A stretch of DNA of 64,000 nt, taken from assembly GCF_000067045.1 (NCBI RefSeq), contig NC_010125.1, positions 1,726,001 through 1,790,000 on the forward strand, in the 5' to 3' direction. The notes under the pieces are model-generated. The model made no database searches, had not been told where the DNA came from, and saw only the letters and a list, made by a program, of their open reading frames with translations. The DNA is from Gluconacetobacter diazotrophicus PA1 5 (lineage in GTDB: Bacteria > Pseudomonadota > Alphaproteobacteria > Acetobacterales > Acetobacteraceae). How positions within the stretch are numbered: position 1 is the first letter of the stretch; each line of letters opens with the position of its first letter. A program made the translations under genes and the position numbers. Shown piece by piece: positions 41,853-52,770 of the stretch.

Positions 41853-43637
41853 ATGAGCGGTGACAAAACAGTGACGCGGGCCTGGACGCGGGCGCAGTCA
41901 CGCCTTGGTCGCAGGCAGGCGGCGCCTGTCGTGGCCATCGGCATGCTGTCCGGGCTGGTTGCGGTGGGACAGGCGTGGTGCGTGGCATCCATCCTTGCCC
42001 ATGGCCTGGTCGGAAAGGGCGGGACGGGCGCGGGCGTGCTGCTGGCCGCCCTGGCCGGGCTGGCGCTGCTGCGCGGCCTGCTGCTGGCCGGCGGCGACAT
42101 CGCGGCGGCGCGGGCGGGCCGCCGCGCGCGGCGGCGGCTGCGTTACGAGGTCCTGGCGGACATCCTGCGCGGGGGGCCGGCCCTCCTGCGCCGCCAGCAC
42201 AGCGCGGAACTGACGGCGCTGGCCGTTGACCGTATCGAGGTACTGGACGGATTTTTCGCGCGCTGGATTCCGGCCTCCATCCTGTGGATCGCCGTGCCCG
42301 GGCTGATCGCGGTCCTGGCGGCGCTGGTCCAGCCGGGTTCGGCGGCGATCATGGCGGCATGCGGGCTGGCGGTCCCTGTCGGGCAGGCGCTGTTCGGCAT
42401 CGGTGCGGCGGTGGCGTCGCGCAACCAGTTCCTGGCGATGACGCGGCTGCAGGCCCGGTTCCTGGACCGGGTGCGCGGGATCGCGACGATCGTCCTGCTG
42501 AACCGCACGGATGACGAGGCCCGGCGGCTGGCCGACGCCGCCGACGAACTGCGCCGCCGCACGATGAAGGTCCTGCGGGTCGCGTTCCTGTCCTCGGCCT
42601 CGATCGACTGCGCGATGGTCGTGGCGCTGGTGCTGATCGCGCTGCGCAACGGCGCGGTCGTGCTGGCCCTGCATCAGGGGGCCGCCACCACGCCCGCGCT
42701 GGCCGACGCCACGCTGCGCGGATTGTTCGTCCTGCTGCTGGTGCCGGAATTCTTCGCGCCGCTGCGCGGGCTGGCCCTGGCCTATCAGGACCGGGCCCAC
42801 GCCGCCGGGGCGGCGTCCGCGATGGGCGACCTGCCGGACGGTCCGGCACAGGCCGCCGGCCAGGCCCAGACGCCCCGTATTTCGTCGCAGGGCGTGTCCG
42901 TGCGCTTCCAGGACGTGACCTTCGCCTGGGACGCGGCGCGGGGGCCGGTGCTGAAGGGCCTGGATTTCACGGTGGCGGCGGGCGAGACCCTGGCGCTGGT
43001 CGGGCCTTCGGGATCGGGCAAGTCGACGATCATCGAGATGCTCCTGGGCTTCATCGTGCCGGACAGCGGCCGGGTGCTGGTCGGCGGCGCCGACATCACC
43101 GCGATCGCGCCGTCCACCCTGTCGGGCCTGGTGTCGTGGATCGGGCAGAAGCCGGTCCTGTTCGCGGGAACGCTGCGCGAGAACATCCTGTTCGCGCGGC
43201 CGGATGCTGATGACGCCACCCTGCGCGCCGCATTGCACGCGGCGTCGGTCGATGCCTTCCTGCCCGGCCTGCCGGACGGCCTGGATACCGTGATCGGCGA
43301 GGGCGGGTTCGGCCTGTCCGGCGGGCAGGCGCAGCGTGTGGCCATCGCCCGGGCCTATCTGAAGGACGCGCCGCTTCTGCTGCTGGACGAACCGACCGCC
43401 CATCTGGACCCGGCGACCGAGGCCGGCATTTTCGTCAGCCTGCAGAACCTGGCGCAGGGGCGGACGGTGATCCTGTCCAGCCATTCGGCAGCGGCGCGCG
43501 TGCTTGGCGGACCCTGCCTGGATCTCGGCCTGGACCTGGGCCGGGATCGAGGCCTGAACCAGGGCCGGAATCGCGACCCGGGGCCGGATCGCGGCGGCCC
43601 GGTTCCTGCCGTGGGGGGAAATGCCCATGTCGGATAG
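41853..43637 (+). CDS. cydD: CydD-type ABC transporter subunit
   Basis: 594-aa fused permease-ATPase of the CydDC exporter (glutathione or cysteine, needed for bd-type oxidases and periplasmic redox). About six TM helices, then an ATP-binding domain with Walker A GPSGSGKST (about 388), signature LSGGQAQRVAIARAYL and Walker B LLLLDEPTAHLD. After the ATPase a low-complexity Gly/Asp/Arg tail (DLGLDLGRDRGLNQ..) is unusual. It overlaps cydC by 17 bases. No cydAB genes are in the window. Confidence 0.85.
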   Translation: MSGDKTVTRAWTRAQSRLGRRQAAPVVAIGMLSGLVAVGQAWCVASILAHGLVGKGGTGAGVLLAALAGLALLRGLLLAGGDIAAARAGRRARRRLRYEVLADILRGGPALLRRQHSAELTALAVDRIEVLDGFFARWIPASILWIAVPGLIAVLAALVQPGSAAIMAACGLAVPVGQALFGIGAAVASRNQFLAMTRLQARFLDRVRGIATIVLLNRTDDEARRLADAADELRRRTMKVLRVAFLSSASIDCAMVVALVLIALRNGAVVLALHQGAATTPALADATLRGLFVLLLVPEFFAPLRGLALAYQDRAHAAGAASAMGDLPDGPAQAAGQAQTPRISSQGVSVRFQDVTFAWDAARGPVLKGLDFTVAAGETLALVGPSGSGKSTIIEMLLGFIVPDSGRVLVGGADITAIAPSTLSGLVSWIGQKPVLFAGTLRENILFARPDADDATLRAALHAASVDAFLPGLPDGLDTVIGEGGFGLSGGQAQRVAIARAYLKDAPLLLLDEPTAHLDPATEAGIFVSLQNLAQGRTVILSSHSAAARVLGGPCLDLGLDLGRDRGLNQGRNRDPGPDRGGPVPAVGGNAHVG

Positions 43638-45336
43638 TCACGTGCCGGATACGCATCGGGCAGAACAGGATGGCGTGGCGCCGGTCCTGCGGATCATGGC
43701 GCTGTGGCACAGGCGGGCGCCACGGATGATCGCGGGCGGGGTGCTGTCCCTGCTGGCGCTGATGGCGGGCCTGATCCTGATGCGGGGGGCCGGCGCACGG
43801 CTGGCGGGGCTGGTATCGGGCCTTGTCGTGGTCGGTGTCGTGCTGCTGCGGGCGTCGGGTGTGGCGCGCGTCGTGCTGCGCTATGTCGAACGGCTGGTAA
43901 CGCATGACGCGATGTTCCGGGCACTGGCCGACATCCGGGTCTGGTTCTTTCGCCGCCTGGCGGGCGGCGCGGCCGCCGGCCTGGGGTTCCGGCGCGCCGG
44001 TGACCTGCTGTCCCGCCTGGTGTCGGATGTCGAGGCGCTGGACGGGCTGTATCTGCGCATTCTCGTGCCCCTGGCCGGCGCGTGCCTGATCCTGCCGTTC
44101 CTGGTGCTGGCGGTGGCCCCGGTCGATCCAACGCTGGCCGCGATCGTGGGCGGGCTGTTCGTGGCCGGGGCCTTCCTGCTGCCGCTGGCGGCGGCGATGC
44201 TGGGGCGGCGCGAGGCCGCGCTGCTGACCCATCGCCTGGCCGGACTGCGCATCGGGGTGCTGGACCTGGTCACCGGTCTGCGGGAAATCCGCGCCTTCGG
44301 GGCGGAAGGGCGCGTACTGTCCCACGTCCGGGCGCGCGACGCGGCAGCTATGCTGCAGGGACTTAGAGGATCCCGCGCGCCTGCTGGCGCTGCTGGGCGC
44401 CGTGTCTACCTGTGCGGGCAGGCCGCGATCCTGGCGGTGCTGGCCGCGGTCCTGGGGGTCGGCCTGGGGCCGATCCCGGCGGTGCGCGGGGTGGGTCTGC
44501 TGTTCCTGGTCGTGGCCGGGTTCGAGGGCGCGGGCGGCCTGACGCGCGCTGGTGCGCTGGCGGGCGGGATCAGCCGGGCGGCGGCGCGCATCGTCTCGGT
44601 GGGCGATACGGATGCCCCGTCCGCCCCCGTGGGCACGCTGCCCGCGCCGGCGGGTGCCGACATCCGCTTCGAACAGGTCGGCTTTCGCTGGCAGGCCAAC
44701 AGGGGCCATGCAGGCCGGGCTGCGGTGTTCGACGGGCTGACGCTGGACATTCCCGCCGGGTCGCGGGTTGCGATCCTGGGGCCGTCGGGCATCGGCAAAT
44801 CGACGCTGGCGGCCCTGCTGCTGAAGGTGGCAAGCCCGGAGGCCGGGCGCATCCTGCTGGGCGGGCAGGACCTGGCGACGCTGGACAGCGTGTCGGTCCG
44901 GCAGCGGATCGCGTGGCTGTCGCAGGCGACGCACCTGTTTGCCGATACGATCCGTGCCAACCTGCTGCTGGGAGGGCCCGACGCGACCGAGGCCGAATTG
45001 TGGACCGCCCTGGACCGTGCGCAGGTCGGCGACGTCGTGCGCGCCCTGCCGGAGGGGCTGGATTCCTGGCTGGGCGAAGGCGGGGCGTCGCTGTCGGGCG
45101 GGCAGGGGCGGCGGATCGCGCTGGCCCGCACCCTGCTGTCCGACGCGCCGATCCTGATCCTGGACGAACCGGCGACCGGCCTGGATGCCGAGACCGAGCG
45201 TGAGTTCCTGAAGACGCTGTATTCGGTAACGGCCGACCGCACGGTCATTCTGATCGCGCATCGGCTGGTGGGCGTGGAGCGACTGGACCGCGTCTGGCGC
45301 CTGTCGGACGGAAAGGCCGTCGCGGTCGCCGTCTGA
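43621..45336 (+). CDS. cydC: CydC-type ABC transporter subunit
   Basis: 571-aa partner of CydD: an ABC-exporter membrane domain (residues about 30-320), then Walker A GPSGIGKST, LSGGQGRRIALARTLL and ILDEPATGLD. The permease domain is shorter than in E. coli. ATG at 43621 overlaps the cydD stop; a second ATG is two codons on. The region after the TM core (RGSRAPAGAAGRR) looks divergent but open. Confidence 0.85.
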   Translation: MPMSDSHVPDTHRAEQDGVAPVLRIMALWHRRAPRMIAGGVLSLLALMAGLILMRGAGARLAGLVSGLVVVGVVLLRASGVARVVLRYVERLVTHDAMFRALADIRVWFFRRLAGGAAAGLGFRRAGDLLSRLVSDVEALDGLYLRILVPLAGACLILPFLVLAVAPVDPTLAAIVGGLFVAGAFLLPLAAAMLGRREAALLTHRLAGLRIGVLDLVTGLREIRAFGAEGRVLSHVRARDAAAMLQGLRGSRAPAGAAGRRVYLCGQAAILAVLAAVLGVGLGPIPAVRGVGLLFLVVAGFEGAGGLTRAGALAGGISRAAARIVSVGDTDAPSAPVGTLPAPAGADIRFEQVGFRWQANRGHAGRAAVFDGLTLDIPAGSRVAILGPSGIGKSTLAALLLKVASPEAGRILLGGQDLATLDSVSVRQRIAWLSQATHLFADTIRANLLLGGPDATEAELWTALDRAQVGDVVRALPEGLDSWLGEGGASLSGGQGRRIALARTLLSDAPILILDEPATGLDAETEREFLKTLYSVTADRTVILIAHRLVGVERLDRVWRLSDGKAVAVAV

Positions 45337-45476
45337 ACGCGGCGGATTGGCGGAACCTGAACGGTTGACGGGGGGCGAGCCAGCGGGCACCAAGGTATCC
45401 CGTATTATGTCGCTGACTTTCCCGCATGGTTGGCGGCCGATTCATCCATCAGCCGAAATCATAGGGGGGTCTGCCG

Positions 45477-45851
45477 ATGCGTCGCCTGTCACTGGTCGTG
45501 GGTCTTTGTCTGCTGGCGGGGTGCGCCAGCCAGCCGTCGCGAAAATACGTCGTCTTCTTCACCCGCGATTCCGTCAAGCTGGAAGATCCGGCCCTGTGGG
45601 TCGTGACGCATGCCGCGCAGCAGGCCGCGCGGGACCCGCAATCGGTCATCACGGTCGAAGGCTATGCCGCGGCCCATGGCGATCTGTCGGCCGATGCGCT
45701 GCTGGCCGTCGACCGGGCGAAGAAGGTTGCGAGCCAGCTTGTCGCCGACGGCGTGGCTGCCGGGCGCATCCGCCAGATGCCTCGTGCGCCGTCCAACGAG
45801 GACGGTGCGGTGGGCTCGCGCCGGGTCGAGATCGAGATCGGCGCGTCCTGA
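45477..45851 (+). CDS. OmpA-like domain lipoprotein
   Basis: 124-aa small lipoprotein: lipobox LLAGCAS at Cys15, then an OmpA/Pal-like domain (VVFFTRDSVKLEDPALWVVTHAAQQA) with the family helix VDRAKKVASQLVADGV. Probably peptidoglycan-associated in the outer membrane. ATG is preceded by GGGGGG. It is 20 bases before recQ. Confidence 0.75.
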   Translation: MRRLSLVVGLCLLAGCASQPSRKYVVFFTRDSVKLEDPALWVVTHAAQQAARDPQSVITVEGYAAAHGDLSADALLAVDRAKKVASQLVADGVAAGRIRQMPRAPSNEDGAVGSRRVEIEIGAS

Positions 45852-45870
45852 CGCGCGGGGCGGCCGGATC

Positions 45871-47739
45871 ATGGACATGACGGATCACTATCCGGGTGAC
45901 ACGCTTCAGGCGGAACCGCCGGGCGACGCGCCACGGGCGATCCTGTCACGCGTGTTCGGCTTCCCCGACTTCCGGGGCCTGCAGGAACAGGCGGTCGGCG
46001 AGGTCATGGCCGGGCGCGACTGCCTGGTCCTGATGCCGACCGGCGGCGGCAAGAGCATCTGCTACCAGGTGCCGGCCCTCAGCCGCCCCGGCACCGGCCT
46101 GGTGATTTCACCGCTGATCGCGCTGATGGACGACCAGGTCGCGGCGTTGCGGCAGGTCGGCGTCAATGCCGGCGCGCTGCATTCGGAACTGGAGCCCGAG
46201 GACGCGGCGCGGATTCGCGCCGACCTGGTCGCGGGCCGGCTGGATATCCTCTATGTCTCGCCCGAGCGCCTGCTGTCGCCGGGGATGCTGGACCGGCTGT
46301 CGCGGCTGACCCTGTCGGTGATCGCGATCGACGAGGCGCACTGCATTTCGGCGTGGGGGCATGAATTCCGGCCGGAATACCGGGCGCTGGCGCGCCTGCC
46401 GGAACATTTCCCCGGTGTGCCGCGTATCGCGCTGACCGCGACCGCCGACCCCCGTACCCAGGCCGATATCCTCGACGCCCTGGCGATGCCGGATGCCCGC
46501 GTGCTGCGCGCCAGCTTCCACCGGCCCAACCTGGACATCGCCGTCCGGCCCAAGATTTCGGAAATGCGCCAGGTGCTGGACGTGCTGGGCCGCCACGCCG
46601 GCGAGGCCGCGATCGTCTATTGCGGCAGCCGCAACAAGACCGAACGCGTCGCCCGATCCTTGCGCGAGCGGGACTGGCCCGCCCTGCCGTTCCATGCCGG
46701 CCTGTCGCCGATCGAAAAGCGGGCGGCGCTGGCGCGGTTCCGCTCCGGCGAGCCGGTGGTGATCGTGGCGACCATCGCCTTCGGCATGGGGATCGACCGG
46801 CCGGACGTGCGCACGGTGGTGCATCTGGACATGCCGTCCTCGCCCGAGGCGTACTACCAGCAGATCGGCCGCGCCGGGCGCGACGGCGAGAAATCCGAGA
46901 CCGTCCTGCTGTATGGCGGCGACGACATTGCCCGGGCGCGGCACTGGCTGGACCAGTCCAGCGCGCCCGAGGCCCAGAAGCGGATCATGAGCGCGCGGCT
47001 GGAGGCGATGATCGCCCTGACCGAGACCACGGGCTGCCGCACCCAGGCGCTGCTGGCCTGTTTCGGTGAGACGCTGGCCACGGCGTGCGGGCATTGCGAC
47101 AATTGCCGCAATCCCGTCGCCTCGTTCGACGGCACGGTGGACGCGCAGAAGGTCCTGTCCACGATCTATCGCATCGGCCAGAAATTCGGCGCCGTGCATG
47201 TGGCCTCGATCCTGCGGGGCAAGACCAGCGACATGGCGGGGCGCTGGGGCCATGACCGGTTGAGCGTGTTCGGCATCGGCAAGGACAAGCCGGAACAGTT
47301 CTGGCGCGGCGTCATCCGGCAGTTGATCGCCCGTGGGATCGTGCAGGTTTCCGGTGAATATAACGCCCTGGCGTTGAACGAGGCCACCGCCCGTCCCATC
47401 CTGCGAGGGGAGGAAAAGCTGATGCTCCGCGTCGACCCCACCGACGATCTGCGGGCTGCCGGGACCCGGAGCAACCGGGCGGCCGGCGGCGACCGGGCGG
47501 CCGTGTCGCTGCCGCCCGAAGCCGAGGGACCGTTCGCCGCCCTGCGCGCCTGGCGCCTGGGCGAGGCGCGCGAACAGGAAATTCCGCCCTACGTGATCTT
47601 CCATGACGCGGTGCTGCACGACATCGCGGTGGAACGGCCGGCAACGCTGGACGCGCTGGCGCGGATCAAGGGCGTGGGGGCATCCAAGCTGGATCGCTAT
47701 GGCGCGGCGGTGCTCCAGGTCCTGGCCGGGGCGGACTAG
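45871..47739 (+). CDS. recQ: ATP-dependent DNA helicase RecQ
   Basis: 622-aa superfamily 2 helicase. Motifs in order: MPTGGGKSICYQ (Walker A), IAIDEAHCISAWGHEF (DEAH), VATIAFGMGIDRPDVRTV, the RQC zinc knuckle with Cys residues in CRTQALLACFGETLATACGHCDNC, and a C-terminal HRDC domain (IKGVGASKLDRYG). Lies between a small lipoprotein gene and glpR, 4 bases before the latter. Confidence 0.93.
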   Translation: MDMTDHYPGDTLQAEPPGDAPRAILSRVFGFPDFRGLQEQAVGEVMAGRDCLVLMPTGGGKSICYQVPALSRPGTGLVISPLIALMDDQVAALRQVGVNAGALHSELEPEDAARIRADLVAGRLDILYVSPERLLSPGMLDRLSRLTLSVIAIDEAHCISAWGHEFRPEYRALARLPEHFPGVPRIALTATADPRTQADILDALAMPDARVLRASFHRPNLDIAVRPKISEMRQVLDVLGRHAGEAAIVYCGSRNKTERVARSLRERDWPALPFHAGLSPIEKRAALARFRSGEPVVIVATIAFGMGIDRPDVRTVVHLDMPSSPEAYYQQIGRAGRDGEKSETVLLYGGDDIARARHWLDQSSAPEAQKRIMSARLEAMIALTETTGCRTQALLACFGETLATACGHCDNCRNPVASFDGTVDAQKVLSTIYRIGQKFGAVHVASILRGKTSDMAGRWGHDRLSVFGIGKDKPEQFWRGVIRQLIARGIVQVSGEYNALALNEATARPILRGEEKLMLRVDPTDDLRAAGTRSNRAAGGDRAAVSLPPEAEGPFAALRAWRLGEAREQEIPPYVIFHDAVLHDIAVERPATLDALARIKGVGASKLDRYGAAVLQVLAGAD

Positions 47740-47743
47740 GGCG

Positions 47744-48517
47744 ATGGCCGGCGTCCCGACCGAGGAACGGCACCGCGAAATCCTGTCCCTGGTGCGGACG
47801 CGGGGCTATGTCTCGAACGAGGACCTGGCCCAGCGGCTGCGCGTGGCCGTCCAGACCATCCGGCGCGATGTCAACCACCTGGCCGGATGCGGGCTGCTGA
47901 CGCGCCATCACGGCGGCGCGGGCCTGGTCTCGTCGATCGAAAACATCGCCTATGCGGAACGGCAGATCCTCAACCGCCGGGAAAAGGAAGCGATCGGCCA
48001 GGTGGCGGCGCGGGAAATTCCCGACAATTCCTCGCTGTTCATCAATATCGGCACGACGACCGAGGCGTTCGCGCGGGCGCTGCGCCACCACCGGGCGCTG
48101 CGGATCATCACCAACAACCTGCATGTGGCGTCCACCCTGGCGCCGCAATCCGATTTCCGCGTCGTGATCGCCGGCGGGACGGTGCGCTCGCATGACGGCG
48201 GCATCACGGGGCCCACCGCGACCGCGCTGATCGACCAGTATCGCGCCGATTTCGGCGTGATCGGCATCAGCGGGATCGAAGAGGATGGCACGCTGCTGGA
48301 TTTCGACCTGGACGAGATCGACCTGGCGCAGGCCATCATGCGCAACGCCCGCACGATTTTCCTGCTGGCCGACCATACCAAGTTCGGGCGCCGGCCGATG
48401 GGGCGGGTGGGCCACCTGTCGGACGTGCAGGCGCTGTTCACCGACCGCGCGCCGCCCCCGGCGGTGCGCGCGATCCTGGACGCGCATCGGGTCGCCCTGC
48501 ATATCGCCGAGTCCTGA
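47744..48517 (+). CDS. glpR: GlpR, DeoR-family glycerol regulon repressor
   Basis: 257-aa DeoR-type repressor: N-terminal winged HTH (HREILSLVRTRGYVSNEDLAQRLRVAVQTIRRDVN) and a sugar-phosphate-sensing domain (LFINIGTTTEAFARAL, GHLSDVQALFTD). The next genes glpD, glpF and glpK and a consensus GlpR palindrome make it the glycerol repressor with glycerol-3-phosphate as likely inducer. Its start is 4 bases past recQ. Confidence 0.88.
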   Translation: MAGVPTEERHREILSLVRTRGYVSNEDLAQRLRVAVQTIRRDVNHLAGCGLLTRHHGGAGLVSSIENIAYAERQILNRREKEAIGQVAAREIPDNSSLFINIGTTTEAFARALRHHRALRIITNNLHVASTLAPQSDFRVVIAGGTVRSHDGGITGPTATALIDQYRADFGVIGISGIEEDGTLLDFDLDEIDLAQAIMRNARTIFLLADHTKFGRRPMGRVGHLSDVQALFTDRAPPPAVRAILDAHRVALHIAES

Positions 48518-48526
48518 GCGAAAACC

Positions 48527-48546
48527 CTCGTTCCAAAACGAACATT
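48527..48546. promoter_or_regulatory. Imperfect second GlpR operator
   Basis: Right half AACGAACATT matches the GlpR consensus half-site exactly; the left half CTCGTTCCAA is degenerate. It lies 9 bases past the glpR stop and about 105 bases before the strong operator, so cooperative binding and looping are possible. Confidence 0.45.
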
Positions 48547-48625
48547 TCTGCTGCTGCCTGCCGCTGAAACTGCGCAAATTGTCACAAAAACGTGCCTTGT
48601 CCCGCTATGAGAGAGGCTTGAAGAC

Positions 48626-48657
48626 CCCTACGATGTTCGTTTACGAACATCGTAGGG
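48626..48657. promoter_or_regulatory. Palindromic GlpR operator before glpD
   Basis: Perfect 14-bp inverted repeat CCCTACGATGTTCG / CGAACATCGTAGGG around TTTA. The core ATGTTCGTTTACGAACAT (48634-48651) matches the E. coli GlpR consensus ATGTTCGWTAWCGAACAT at all but one central position. It ends just before the glpD ribosome-binding site GGGAGG, so bound repressor would block transcription and the same sequence forms an RNA hairpin. Confidence 0.85.
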
Positions 48658-48668
48658 AGGAAACGAGC

Positions 48669-50273
48669 ATGCTGTCCGAAGCATCGAACGGGGGCGAACC
48701 GGCGCGGCCCCCTTATGACCTGCTGATCGTGGGGGGTGGCATCAACGGTGCCGGGATCGCGCGGGATGCCGTGGGACGGGGCGCGTCGGTGCTGCTGGTG
48801 GAACAGCACGACCTGGCCAGCCATACCTCGTCGGCCAGCACCAAGCTGATCCATGGCGGCCTGCGCTATCTGGAATATTACGAATTCCGCCTGGTGCGCG
48901 AAGCGCTGATCGAGCGCGAGCGGCTGCTGCGCATCGCGCCGCACATCATCTGGCCGCTGTCGTTCGTGCTGCCGCATTCGCGGCTGGTGCGGCCGGCGTG
49001 GATGCTGCGGCTGGGCCTGTTCCTCTACGACCATCTGGGGGGCAGGATGACCCTGCCGCGCTCGCGCGGCGTGCGGCTGGACCGCGATCCGCTGGGGGTG
49101 CCGTTGCAGCCGGCCTTCAAGCGGGGATTCGTCTATTCCGACGGCTGGGTGCAGGACAGCCGGCTGGTGGTGCTGAACGCGATGGATGCCCGGACGCGCG
49201 GCGCGGACATCCGCACCCGCACCACGCTGGTCGATGCCCGGCGCGTGGACGGTTTGTGGCAGGCCACGCTGGCCGATGCGGCGGGCGGGACCCGCACGGT
49301 CCGGGCACGGGCCCTGGTCAACGCTGCCGGGCCCTGGGTGGGCAGCATGCTGCGCGACCGGCTGGGCATCGCCACCACGAAGCAGGTGCGGCTGGTCAAG
49401 GGCAGCCATATCGTGGTGCCGCGCCAGTTCGAAGGCGAACAGGCCTATATCTTCCAGAATCCCGACAAGCGGATCGTCTTCGCCATTCCCTACGAACGGC
49501 AGTTCACCCTGATCGGCACCACCGACCTGCCGTGGACCACCGATCCGGGACAGGTCGAGATCTCCGCCGATGAAATTCGCTATCTGTGCGACAGTGTGAA
49601 CCGCTATCTGCGCAGCCCGGTCTCGCCCGCCGATGTCGTGTGGTCCTATGCCGGCGTGCGGCCGCTCTATGACGACGCGGCGCGGAACGCATCGGCGGTA
49701 ACGCGCGATTATGTGCTGGACGTCGATGTGGCCGCCGGGGCGCACCCTGCCGACGCGGCGCCGCTGCTGTCGATCTTCGGCGGCAAGATCACGACCTATC
49801 GCCGGCTGGCCGAACATGCGCTGGAAAAGCTGGCGCCGTTCCTGCCGGTCCTGAAGGGCAACGGATGGACCGCCGAGCGCGCCCTGCCGGGCGGTGACCT
49901 GGGCCCGGGCGGGTTCGATTCCGCCCTGGCGCGGCTGCGCAAGGACGCGCCCTTCCTGTCGGCCGAGGAGTCCTGGCGGCTGGTCCGCGATTACGGATCG
50001 CGGGCCTGGACCATCATCGGCGATGCGCGCGGCCCGGCGGACCTGGGCGAATCGTTCGGCGGCGGCCTGACGGCGCGCGAGGTCGATTACCTTGTCCGCC
50101 AGGAATGGGCGGTGACGGCCGAGGACATCCTCTGGCGTCGCTCCCGCCTCGGGCTGCATGTCACGGACGAGGATGTCGCGCGCCTGGACCGCTACCTGCG
50201 CGACCGGCAGCGGGACGCCGCCCCCGAAGACAGACGCGAACCATGCCCGGCCCGGGTCGCCCTGGCCGGCTGA
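48669..50273 (+). CDS. glpD: Glycerol-3-phosphate dehydrogenase (aerobic, FAD)
   Basis: 534-aa membrane-associated flavoenzyme oxidising glycerol-3-phosphate to dihydroxyacetone phosphate and passing electrons to the quinone pool. FAD-binding LLIVGGGINGAGIARDAVGRG near residue 18 and TKLIHGGLRYLEYYEF are family hallmarks. ATG follows GGGAGG directly after the GlpR palindrome. First structural gene of the operon. Confidence 0.93.
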   Translation: MLSEASNGGEPARPPYDLLIVGGGINGAGIARDAVGRGASVLLVEQHDLASHTSSASTKLIHGGLRYLEYYEFRLVREALIERERLLRIAPHIIWPLSFVLPHSRLVRPAWMLRLGLFLYDHLGGRMTLPRSRGVRLDRDPLGVPLQPAFKRGFVYSDGWVQDSRLVVLNAMDARTRGADIRTRTTLVDARRVDGLWQATLADAAGGTRTVRARALVNAAGPWVGSMLRDRLGIATTKQVRLVKGSHIVVPRQFEGEQAYIFQNPDKRIVFAIPYERQFTLIGTTDLPWTTDPGQVEISADEIRYLCDSVNRYLRSPVSPADVVWSYAGVRPLYDDAARNASAVTRDYVLDVDVAAGAHPADAAPLLSIFGGKITTYRRLAEHALEKLAPFLPVLKGNGWTAERALPGGDLGPGGFDSALARLRKDAPFLSAEESWRLVRDYGSRAWTIIGDARGPADLGESFGGGLTAREVDYLVRQEWAVTAEDILWRRSRLGLHVTDEDVARLDRYLRDRQRDAAPEDRREPCPARVALAG

Positions 50274-50336
50274 CCGCGCCGGCCGAATACCGAAAACCAC
50301 ACATTTCCCCAACAAGAAACCGAAAAGAAGTGGGAC

Positions 50337-51185
50337 ATGTTCAGGAACAGACAATTCATCGGGGAGCTGATCTCCGAATTCGTCGCGGTCTTCATCATCA
50401 TCGTGATCGGTGATTCCGTGGCGGCGATGTACACGCTCTATGACCCCAGCCCGTACAAGACGGCCTATTGGGGGGTCTGCATCGTCTGGGGGCTGGGGGT
50501 CACGATCGCGATCTACGTCACCGGCGCGGTGTCGGGCACGCACGCCAACCCGGCCGTCACGCTGGCGTTGGCGCTCTATCGGGGCTTTCCCTGGCGCAAG
50601 GTCCTGCCCTACAGCGCCGTCCAGGTGCTGGGCGGGATGGCGGGGGCGGCGATCGTCTACGTGCTGTATGCGCCGGTGATCGATCACTTCAACCAGTTGC
50701 ATCACCTGGACCGGCTGCATGACGGCGGGGCCGCCGGGGTGTTCTTCACCCATCCCGGGGATTTCGTGACGCCGCTTCACGCCCTGGTGGACGAGGCCAT
50801 CCTGACCGCGATCCTGCTGTTCGGCATCTTCGCGGTGACGTGCGAATATAATATCCAGGCGCCGCAGGCGAATTCCGGCGCGCTGATCATCGGCCTGCTG
50901 GTGGCGGCGCTGGGCGGGTCCGCGGGATATCTGGAGGCGTGGGCCCTGAACCCGGCGCGCGACCTGGGGCCGCGCCTGTTCTGCTTCCTGGCCGGGTGGG
51001 GGCCGTCCGCCCTGCCGTCGCCCGGCGTATTCTGGTGGGTGCCGATCATGGGGCCGCTGCTGGGCGGCGTGGTCGGGGCAGGGGCGTACCAGATGCTGAT
51101 CCGGCCCTACATGCCGCGCCGGCAGCCGCCGGTCCTGGTCGAGACCCTGCCCGCATCCGATGCCGCGATCCGGCGGTCGTCGTGA
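50337..51185 (+). CDS. glpF: Aquaglyceroporin GlpF
   Basis: 282-aa MIP-family channel for glycerol. Both NPA motifs are present: THANPAVTLALAL near residue 67 and ALNPARDLGPR near residue 205, the latter with the Asp after NPAR typical of glycerol facilitators. Six hydrophobic helices. It is 63 bases downstream of glpD and 31 before glpK. Confidence 0.92.
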   Translation: MFRNRQFIGELISEFVAVFIIIVIGDSVAAMYTLYDPSPYKTAYWGVCIVWGLGVTIAIYVTGAVSGTHANPAVTLALALYRGFPWRKVLPYSAVQVLGGMAGAAIVYVLYAPVIDHFNQLHHLDRLHDGGAAGVFFTHPGDFVTPLHALVDEAILTAILLFGIFAVTCEYNIQAPQANSGALIIGLLVAALGGSAGYLEAWALNPARDLGPRLFCFLAGWGPSALPSPGVFWWVPIMGPLLGGVVGAGAYQMLIRPYMPRRQPPVLVETLPASDAAIRRSS

Positions 51186-51216
51186 CGGTCATTCCAAGTC
51201 GGGAGACAAGAAAATC

Positions 51217-52716
<1,500 letters not shown>

Positions 52717-52735
52717 ACGGTCGAGTTTTAGGGTG

Positions 52736-52763
52736 CGTGATCAGGTGGTTCCACCTCATCACG
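52736..52763 (+). terminator. Hairpin after glpK
   Basis: Inverted repeat CGTGATCAGGTGG / CCACCTCATCACG with one C-C mismatch and a 2-base loop, 20 bases past glpK and just before the convergent copper-chaperone-like gene. No T tract; likely a shared 3'-end structure. Confidence 0.5.
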
Positions 52764-52770
52764 ATCTGCT

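Noticed and set aside
48579-48611. TTGTCA / TATGAG as the glpD promoter
   Set aside because: Spacer is 21 bases, too long for a sigma-70 promoter; left unassigned.
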